From the NCBI GenBank assembly GCA_024362935.1, contig JANCRA010000179.1, positions 62,001-126,000 on the forward strand: a stretch of 64,000 bases of DNA, read 5' to 3'. The first letter of the stretch is position 1. Every line of letters begins with the position of its first letter. The position numbers and the translations under genes are program-made. The DNA comes from Setophaga petechia. Taxonomy: Eukaryota; Chordata; Aves; Passeriformes; Parulidae. The notes beneath the pieces are model-generated. The model had not been told where the DNA came from and ran no database searches. It saw only the letters and a list, made by a program, of their open reading frames with translations. Below are positions 1-9,700 of this stretch, one piece after another.

Positions 1-112
1 TTTCTCCCCCCCGGCAGCCCCGGCGGGCTCCTGAGGCGGCGCGCGGGGCGGGCGCGCGCATGCGCGGGGCGGGCGAAGGCGGGAGCGCGCGGGAACCGCG
101 GGCGGGCCGCAG
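1..112 (+). promoter_or_regulatory. CHAF1B: CHAF1B CpG-island promoter and probable noncoding exon 1
   Basis: The first 112 bases are extremely GC- and CpG-rich. Visible sites are a perfect palindromic NRF-1-type 12-mer CGCGCATGCGCG at 55-66, GC boxes GGGGCGGG at 45-52 and 66-73, and an E2F-like GCGGGAA at 89-95. A strong splice donor, CAG|GTGAGG, sits at 113. With the acceptor at 580-581 just before the ATG exon, this fits the family's layout of an untranslated exon 1 and an ATG in exon 2. E2F control would suit an S-phase histone chaperone gene; that is inference. The transcription start cannot be placed and may lie before the window. CpG enrichment fades by about 340. Confidence 0.7.
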
Positions 113-586
113 GTGAGGGGTGGGGGGGGGGCACCCGAGCGGGGGAAGCCGCGCCTGGATTTGGGGTTTTGGGGCTCTGGGGAGTAGGATTGGGGGTGCT
201 CGGGGTCTGGAGAGCGGGATTGGCGATCCCCGGGGCCCCGGGAGCGGCCAGCGGCGCCTCTGCCCTTCCCCAGCCCGCGCCAGGCCGCCCGCGCTCCCTC
301 CTTGTTTGGATTCCGGGCAGGGTTGTTACCCCCAAAAAAAGTTTTTCTCTCAAGTCTTAAACCGATGCACAGGGCTTGATACCATCCTCTTGCAATCCCT
401 AAACAGGAACTTTAGCCATAATAATCGCAACTTTTAGAAACAGCCTTCCTCGAAGCATCCTGTCAATGACTGCGGTGCAGTTCCAGGCTCTGCCAGCGGT
501 GCCTGGGAGATGCGCACAAAGTTTGGCCGCCTGAGCCAAAAGGAACAAGAACTGATGTGGGGTTTGTTCTGTTTTCTCCAGGAAAC

Positions 587-712
587 ATGAAGGTCATCAC
601 CTGTGAAATCGTGTGGCATAATAAGGAGCCGGTTTACAGCTTGGACTTCCAGCATGGAGCGGATGGGAGGATCAATCGCCTGGCCTCGGCAGGGGTGGAC
701 ACAGCCGTGAGG
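587..712 (+). CDS. CHAF1B: CHAF1B exon 2 (coding part, residues 1-42)
   Basis: The exon follows acceptor TTTTCTCCAG at 572-581 with a 5 nt leader (582-586), so the ATG is almost at the splice site. It encodes the first WD blade ([23 protein letters not shown]) and ends in phase 0 at donor GTGAGC (713). Confidence 0.95.
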
Positions 713-3700
713 GTGAGCTGAACCTGGGCCTGGAGATGTGGGGGGGCTGTTATCCAAAATACCGGGATGGTTTCATTATCAAAATATCGGGATGGTTTCA
801 TTATCAAAATATTGGGATGGTTTCATTATCAAAATACCAGGCTGGTTTCGTTATCCAAAATATTGGGTTATTGGCAGATACATGCCAAGGGGAGAGGATG
901 GTTTCAGGAGAGAGTGCAAGATTGTACATAGAATTATAGGGTGGTTTGGGTTGGAAGGGGACTTAAAGTTCATCAAGTGCCACCCCTGCCATGGCAGGGA
1001 CACCTCCCACTGTCCCAGGCTGCTCCAGCCCCAGTGTCCAACCTGGCCTTGGGCACTGCCAGGGATCCAGGGGCAGCCCCAGCTGCTCTGGGAATTCCAT
1101 CCCAGCCTTTCCCCACCCTCCCAGGGAACAATTTAACCCTAACATTCAATCTAAACCTGCTCTCTTAGTTTGAAGCCACTCCCCCTTCCCATTACGTACT
1201 CTTGTAAATAGTCTCTGTAGTAGTTTGTTGCAGTTGTCTCAGATAAAACTTTATCATTCCTCATTGGCAAATTGACTTCTTCTTCCCTGATGGTGCTTAT
1301 GTTTCAGGGCTTTTTTATACATAGTTTGGGGCTAGAAAAATGACATTTCTTTGACATAAAATAAGCTCCCTGATAGGAGGTGGGGTCAGGCTCTTCTGCC
1401 ATATCCCAGGGATTCGTGGTCACCAGAAACTGATGCCTTGTGCAGGCTGCCCCAGAGCAGAGGCTGGGCAGAGCTAAAGAATAAAGCAGGGATTTATTCA
1501 AAGCATCTCCTCCATGGACCCACCTTGGGCAGCACCAGAGCCCAGCCAGGGCTGCACCCAAGATGAACCAAAATGGCCCCAAAATGCACGGCCGGGCACG
1601 GGGTCTGTCCCTGGGGTCAGTTCTGCTCCATTTGCATCTTGCAGTTCATTGTCCCATCCCAGCTTGAGCCCAGGCAGTCCCACCCTGCTTGTTTTTCTCT
1701 CTGCAGCCCACGGGGTTTGTGCTCCTGGGCTGAGATTTGGACCATTTGTCCTTGGTGCCCAGCTGGAGCAGGAATTGTTTTGTCTCCCTGCTCTGTGCAC
1801 AGAGCTCACCAGCCCAGAATGTGAAGCTCAGACCCACACACTGAAGCAGCACAGAACCTGACAAATAGAAAAGCTCAAACCTGAGGCATCACCAAGGGAA
1901 AGGAGGAGAGGAAATGGCCTCAAATTGGACATTGGGAAAGAAAATTTCCCTGGCAGAGTGGTCAGGCCTTGGGCTGAGCTGCCCAGGGAGGTTTGGAGTC
2001 ACTGAATTGTCCCAGAGCAGTCTGGATGTGCCCTTGGGGACAGGGATTGGGGCGATGCTGGTGGCACTGGGTGATCCTGAGGTCCCTTCCCACCCTGATG
2101 ATCCTGTGACATCCCACTTGCCCTGGAAAGCTGTAACACTCTCCCAAGCAGATCTGGAAGGTGGAGAAGGGCCCGGATGGAAAAGCCATCGTGGAGTTCC
2201 TGTCCAACCTGGCGCGCCACACCAAGGCCGTGAACGTCGTGCGCTTCTCTCCCAGCGGGGACATCCTGGCCTCGGGAGGGGATGGTGAGAGCTGCCTCTC
2301 CCCTACCTCATCCTGAATCATTTTGAGGTTAAACTGAATGAAATCCACCTGAATGAACAAAAGGGAGTGGGAAATAAAGCAGCTTGCTCTGGTTCCTTCT
2401 GCAGATGCTGTCATTTTGCTGTGGAAGCTGAATGACAGCAAAGAGTTGGAGCCCTTGGTGTTTCAGGATGATGATGAAGCTCAGCTCAACAAGGAGAACT
2501 GGGCAGTCATTAAAACTTTGAGGTAATTTATTGTTTGGTCAGTTTGGTTTTCTTTTCATTGGTTTTGTTTTCTCTGTGTTTTTTTAACACGTGGTGCACT
2601 TTTCAGTGGGTGTAGAATTCCAGCACTGTCTACAATTCATTTACTCTAATATTAGTCCTTTTAACTCCCTGTTAATGAAACTCAGAGAAAGGAGGGAGAG
2701 GGACATTTTGAATAATCAGGTGGTGACAGGACAAAGAGCAATGGTTATAAGCTGAAGAAGCAGTTCTTGGCAGCTGAGGTTGATGTGAGAGGAATGCAGA
2801 AGTGCTTGAAGCACCAGCAGGAATTTTTATTTGCCTCTTGGTATTTTTTTTTTAACCTAAAAATTCATAAAACTCATATTCACATGTAGCTTTTAATTTT
2901 CAAATTAATAATTGGTTTCTCCTGCCTTCCAGAGGCCACTTGGAAGATGTCTATGATATTTGTTGGACCTCAGATGGAAATTACATGGCATCTGCTTCTG
3001 TGGATAACACAGCAATCATGTGGGATGTCAATAAAGGTAAATGCTGCAGTTATCCCTTGGAATTCCTGATCTGCTGGCATTTCCCCCCAAAAAATGGGAA
3101 ACATCATTTTTTATGATTGTTTTTCTGTGTGATTTTCTGGGTGTGTGTGAGGGCCCTCTATCAATAGATATAAAATATTCTCAGGCCAACAGAATTTACA
3201 CCTGAGGAATCTGATCTCCTTGGAGTATTCAGGAAATAACTTCACACAGTTTTTACCCCCCAAAACTCTTGCACAAACTTCCTTCTTCACTTTTTGGTGT
3301 TGTGCAGCATGGCCTGAGCTCTGGTTGTGTCTTTCCTTTTGAAAAACTGTTTATTTTCTTTGAAACTTGGCAGCTTCTGGTATTTCTTTGCAAGAAAGCA
3401 ACACTTAAATAATAGAATAAAATCCCACCTGTGGCCAGTATTCAACGAAGTATTTCTAAAACTCTCTGTAACTTTGTCTCATCAATGTTTTGGCTATGAC
3501 AACTTCCCTTGTGGAACATCAGTGGAGTCAGAGAGCTCCTGCCTTTGCTAATATTAATCTAATATTAATTCTCATTAATTATTAAGTTTCTAGTGAACAA
3601 AACCTAAACTGGCACTTTAAAAGCAACTTTTGCTGCTATTCTTATCAGCCACCATCCAATGAACACTTTTATGTTAAAAAAATTATTTCCCTACATTTTG

Positions 3701-6700
3701 AAGCATTTTTTTGTCTTGTTTTGTGTCTGAAGTGTTTGGAAACACATTGGAATTTATGATCTGAAAGCTGTTTGTAATTTCAGGACAGAAAGTTTCAATA
3801 TTTAATGAGCACAAGAGTTATGTCCAAGGAGTAACCTGGGATCCTCTGGGCCAGTATATTGCAACCCTGAGTTGTGACAGGTGAGCTCTTGGTCTGAGTG
3901 TTTTTCTGAATATTCCTTTTTCCAGGAGGATGAATTAAAAGGAAGTATGCCAGATAAAAAGGAGGTTTTGTTGTATTCACTTTGTTGTGTAAGCAGATTG
4001 ATGTGAAAGTAAAGTGATGTGAAAGTGAAATGATATTTTAGTTAATTTTTTGGCTTGTGCTCAGTGATTCCTGCAGTCTCTCTTAGCAGCAAATAAACTT
4101 CTGTAGGAGGCTTCATTTAAGAGTTAAATTTTTATGTTACTGATCATTACTGATACTCTTAAGAGAGTGCTGCAGGGTTGTGTTAATGAGCTGATAAATT
4201 CATCCTTGGGGATGGAGCAGCCTGGGACAGTCCAAGATTAAAAGGAAGCATGCCAGATAAACATGAGGTTTTGCTTTATTCACTTTTTTGTGTAAGCAGG
4301 TTGATGTGAAAGTGAAATGATATTTTAGTTAATTTTTTGGCTTGTGCTCAATGATTCCTGCAGTCTCTCTTAGCAGCAAATAAACTTTTGTAGGAGTCTT
4401 CCTTTAGGAAGACTTGATTCCTTTAATTCCTTTAGAAATTAAATTTTTATGTTATTGATCATTACTGATACTCTCAAGAGAGTGCTGCAGGGTTGTGTTA
4501 ATGAGCTGATAAATTCATCCTTGGGGATGGAGCAGCCTGGGACAGTGCAAGATTAAAAGGAATTAAAAGGAAGCATGCCAGATAAACATGAGGTTTTGCT
4601 TTATTCACTTTTTTGTGTAAGCAGGTTGATGTGAAAGTAAAATGATATTTTAGTTAATTTTTTGGCTTGTGCTCAGTGATTCCTGCAGTCTCTCTTAGCA
4701 GCAAATAAACTTTTGTAGGAGTCTTCCTTTAGGAAGACTTGATTCCTTTAATTCCTTTAGAAATTAAATTTGTATGTTATTGATCATTACTGATACTCTT
4801 AAGAGAGTGCTGCAGGGTTGTGTTAATGAACTGATAAATTCATCCTTGGGGATGGAGCAGCCTGGGACAGTGCAAGATTAAAAGAAATTAAAAGGAAGCA
4901 TGCCAGATAAACATGAGGTTTTGCTTTATTCACTTTCTTGTGTAAGCAGGTTGATGTGAAAGTGAAATGATATTTTAGTTAATTTTTTGGCTTGAGATAA
5001 ACGATTCCTGCAGTCTCTCTTAGCAGCAAATAAACTTTTGTAGGAGTCTTCCCTTAGGAATGAAGTTTTTATGTTATTGATCATTATTAAGGGAGTGCTG
5101 CAGGGTTGTGTTTATGAGCTGATAAATTCATCCTTGGGGATGGAGCAGCCTGGGACACTGCAAGGTCCCTGCTCTAGGCAGGGCTGGAATTAAATAATCT
5201 TTAAGGTCCCTTCCAGCCCAGAGCATTCCATGATGATGGAGATCAGTTAATTGTTTTTAAGGGGAGTTCCCACCCTTGAGGAACCCACAGTGCAGGTAGG
5301 AACAGCCTGGCAGTTCCCTGTTTCATAATTCCCTTATTCCTGCATAAATCCAAGTGCTGGGACTTCCCAAATCTTGTGGAGGGGTTTCCAAGCATTGTGA
5401 GGGGTTCATTGGTTCTTTGGTCATTGAAACACATCCCTCTGGTGGTGTCTCGTGAGGAGAATTTTAATTAATGGTTAATTGGTGGTCCAGATTTATATTT
5501 TGAGGTGCTGACTGAGAAGGGAGATCCTGGGGCATTTTTGGGAAATTGGGGTGAAAGGAAGCTGTTCATAGGAAAGGCTGGGAGAGCTGGGATTGTTCAC
5601 CTGGAGAGAAGTTTTGGGGTGACCTCAGGGTGGCCTTGCAGGGCCTGAAGGAGCCCCAGGAAAGCTGGAGAGAGACAATTTCACAAAATTCCGGGGTTGG
5701 AAGAGATCTCCAAGACCATAGAGCCCAGCCCAGCCCCAACACCCCAACTCAGCCCTGGCCCCCAGTGCCACATCCAGGCTTTGTTAAACACACCCAGGGA
5801 TGGGGACTGCACCACCTCCCCGGGCAGCCATTCCAGAACTTTCTCCCCCTGGCTGCAAAAACCTTTTCCCTGCTCTCCAGCCTGGATTTCCCTTGGTGCA
5901 GCTGGAGGCTGTGTGCTCTGGGTGTGTCAGTGCTGCTGCAGACAGAGCCCAGCCCCAGCTGAGCACAGGCACCTTTCAGGAGCTGTGCAGAGTGATGGGG
6001 GCAGCCCTGAGCCTCCTTTTCTCCAGGCTGAGCACCCCCAGCTCCCTCAGGGCTCCTCACAGGGTTTGAAGGACAGGACCTGGGGATGGAGGGACAGGAC
6101 CCGGGGATGCAGGGACAGGACCCAGGGATGGAGGGACAGGACCCAGGGATGCAGGGATAGGACCCGGGGATGCAGGGATAGGACCCAGGGATGCAGGGAC
6201 AGCACCCAGGGAATGGCTCCAGTGCCAGAGGGCAGGGCTGGGTGGGATCTGGGCAATGAGGAATTGTTCCCTGGCAGGGTGGGCAGGGCTGGGATGGAAT
6301 TCCATCCCTGGATCCCTGGCAGTGCCCAAGGCCAGGCTGGACACTGGGGACAGTGGGAGGTGTCCCTGCCATGGCAGCAGTGGCTGATGTTTCGTGTCCC
6401 TCCCACCCCTGTCATTCCATCCCTCCCTGTGGCTGACTCTGCTCTCCCACGCAGGGTCCTGCGGGTTTACAGCACCCAGACCAAGCGAGTGGCCTTCAAT
6501 GTCACCAAGATGCCATCGGGGTCGGGAGCTGAGGGAGAGGTACCTGCTTCTGCTGGGGCTGCAAACTCTGCTGGGGGCTCTTTTATCTCAACTTCCTGTT
6601 CCATCAAACCAAAAGATCAAATATTTTCCATTCAAACAATTCCTGTGTTGTAGAATCAGCAAGGTTGGAAGAGACCTTCATGCTCATGCACTCCCACCAT

Positions 6701-9700
6701 CAGCACCCTGAAACCACATCCCCAAAATTTCTTGCTGATGAAAGCAGTAACACAATCCTTCAGTTGTAAGAGTTAAAAATAGTGTGGAGAAAACAGTTCT
6801 TAACAGGAAAAACTGCAAACATACCTGGCAGTAGCTGGGAGTTTATTAATGGATGTGAGTAATAATAGTAGTAACATTTAAAGTTAATAGTAATAATATT
6901 TCAAGTTAATAGTAACAATATTTTAAAGTTAATAGTAATAATATTTTAAAGTTAATAGTAATAATACTTTAAAGTTAACAGCCTGGAATTTTCAAGAAGG
7001 TAGTTAGATTGTGAAGAAAAATATAAATTAAGGATAATTTAGGTAACTCTAACCCTAAGAGGGAAAACAAAGAGCTTTTTTTTCCTCTCAAACAGCTTTA
7101 AGTGATAGTAAAATAACACCTCCAGGCTGGCTATAACTTTCTTAATTCCTTCTATTCATTCCTTTTCTTTTTGGGGGAAAACATGGGTAAGAGTTTTATA
7201 GACACTGAAGAACAGGCCTGAGAGCAGGCACTTTGCCATGGGAGAAATTCTCTTTCAACCTCTAATCCTGGGGTTAGTGTGAGATGCCTGAGCAGCACTG
7301 GGTGTTAAACCCTGTTGTTCTCCAGGTTCTGACTGTTTTTTGATGGCTGCTTTAAGGTGACAGCTCTGGGAGTGTTTTTCTTCACAGCTCAAGAGGGATC
7401 AAGGATTATTTTTCTTAGCTGTGAAGAATTTATAGAGAGCTTGACGGAGCCATGGCTTTTTAAAGGTTTTATTTGAAAAGCTCCATCAGGCTGGAGTGTC
7501 CAAGTGGATGTTTTGTGTCTCAGGGGTTGCAGCTGGGCATTCCTGGCCTTTTCCACAATCCTGGTTTCTGTGTTGCAGGTGAGGAGCTTTCGGATGTTCC
7601 ACGATGACAGCATGAAGTCGTTCTTCCGCAGGCTCAGCTTCACTCCTGATGGCTCCTATCTGCTCACTCCAGGTCTGGGGACATCTCCTGGCACTTGGGT
7701 TCTGTCACTGAGCTTGGAAAACATTCCCAAGGCTATGGAATCCAAGCTGTGCCCCATCCCCACCTTGTCCCCAGAGCTCTCAGTGCCACCTGCAGGGGAC
7801 ACCTGCAGGGATGGGCACTGCAAAGCTCCCTGGGCAGCCCCTGCCAAGGGCTGGTGTGGCAGTGCCAGTTCTGGGTTTCTCTGGGTCTGGGTTGAAGGCA
7901 CTTGAGATGATGTTCCATGTTCACACTCAGGTGTTTATTATTTCATATCAGTAAAACAGTCTCACTGCTGTGAGTTCTGCAGCTTTTCATTAGAAGGCAC
8001 AAAATGCCCAACAATCTCTTGTTCCAAGGTCTTTTAAGACTGAACTCTCCAATGAAGAGCTGACACCTGGATTATTTTCCCTTTTAACCCAATAACTGAT
8101 CCCACAGAGCTGCAATGGGGACTTTCCTGCCCAATTACAAAATGCCACCCAAACCCATGGAGAAGGAGGAAGAAGCAGCATGAAGAGCAAACCCAGGACA
8201 ACACCCTGTGCCTCCATCTTGCTTCCAGCCACAACACACTAAAAACCCCAAAACCTCAATTTCTCACCCAGTGATGCACCTACACTGCTCTCCATAATCT
8301 ATTTCACACTTTTGTGGATTCTGGTCTATTTTGGAGTTTAGGAAACTTTCTCCATGGATGAGGGTCAGAGTCAGCGCTGCCCTGGGGGTCAGGGCACCCC
8401 AGAGCAGACACAGAAATATTCCCTGTGTGCCCTGGGTTTCCAAGGCCTGAGCTCCCTTTCCATGGGCAAATTCCTGCTGCTGGCCAAGCTGAGCCTGCCC
8501 TGGCCCAGCCTGAGGCCGTTCCCTCTGCTCCTGTCCCTGTTCCCTGGGAGCACAGCCCGACCCCCCCGGCTGTGCCCTCCTGGCAGGGACTTGTGCAGAG
8601 CCACAAGGGCCCCCTGAGCCTCCTTTGCTCCAGCCTCAGCCCCTGCCCAGCTCCTCAGGGATTCTCCAGCCCCTTCCCAGCTCCCTCAGGGATTCTCCAA
8701 CCCCTTCCCAGCTCCCTCAGGGATTCTCCAGCCCCTTCCCAGCTCCTCAGGGATTCTCCAGCCCCTTCCCAGCTCCTCAGGGATTCTCCAGCCCCTTCCC
8801 AGCTCCTCAGGGATTCTCCAGCCCCTTCCCAGCTCCCTCAGGGATTCTCCAGCCCCTGCCCAGCTCCTCAGGGATTCTCCAGCCCCTTCCCAGCTCCTCA
8901 GGGATTCTCCAGCCCCTTCCCAGCTCCTCAGGGATTCTCCAGCCCCTTCCCAGCTCCCTCAGGGATTCTCCAGCCCCTTCCCAGCTCCCTCAATCTGTTA
9001 CATCCTTATTTGAATGTTCCTTAATATTTCCTGCATCTCAGAGATGCTGATTTATCCTAATTAAGCCATTCCTCATTCTCCCTCTTAAAGAAAATGAAAA
9101 CACAATATTCTCTATTAACAATCCACAACACCAACTTTCTCCTGTGATAAAACTGATATTTATGGCATTTTTGCTGGATAAATTGCAATACCAGAAGTCT
9201 TAAGATAGAAATGAAGGATAATGAGTGGGGTTTTTTGATTTTTGTCCTTCCCTCAGAACATTCTACATTCAGAGTAAAAACAGCCCAGCAAGGAGGGATC
9301 AGTGTTCCTGTCCAAACTCTGCTTTTATTGATGTCTGGCAACATCAAAAAGCAGCTTTGAAGGGGGAAGTGTATAAAGGAAAACAAAACCAGCACTAAAT
9401 AAATATTTGGGATGCCTTTTAAAGTTGTACCTAGCTTTTGCCCAACTGACAAGCCTAATTCCTGGGAATTAGAATATTTCTGGAGAGGCCTAATTGCCAG
9501 GAACTGGAATGTTTGTGGACACAAGGTGTGTGCTCAGGAGCTCTCTGAGGTGATGAGTAATGTTGGAACTTTTATTTTTGCAGCTGGCTGTGTGGAATCG
9601 GGAGAGAACGTTACAAACACCACCTATGTTTTCTCCAGAAACAATCTTAAAAGGTAGGGGTTTAACGAGATAAAAATCTGTTTGGATTTAAAAATAAGCA

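Larger units (their letters stand above)
5575..6400 (+). mobile_element. CR1 LINE fragment split by an inserted antisense CR1
   Basis: The pieces 5575-5677 (GGGTGGCCTTGCAGGGCCTG) and 6208-6400 (AGTGCCAGAGGGCAGGGCTG ... CCCTGCCATGGCAG) join into the same continuous CR1 seen uninterrupted at 31540-31770. The antisense CR1 at 5678-6067 and a 21 bp minisatellite at 6071-6207 separate them. Confidence 0.7.
7741..8995 (-). mobile_element. CR1 LINE with VNTR, interrupted by a 590 bp insertion
   Basis: Antisense CR1 in CHAF1B intron 8. The 3' part (7741-7849, GGGCACTGCAAAGCTCCCTG) and the 5' part (8440-8995, CTGAGCTCCCTTTCCATGGG) are continuous in the related copies at 44.3 and 58.9 kb but are separated here by 7850-8439. 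The 5' end is an 11-unit 30/31 bp minisatellite (8650-8995). Confidence 0.75.

Noticed and set aside
1130..1145. TTAACCCTAAC resembling a telomeric repeat
   Set aside because: Single occurrence within diverged CR1 sequence; another lone TAACCCTAA at about 7049 is likewise isolated, with no tandem TTAGGG.
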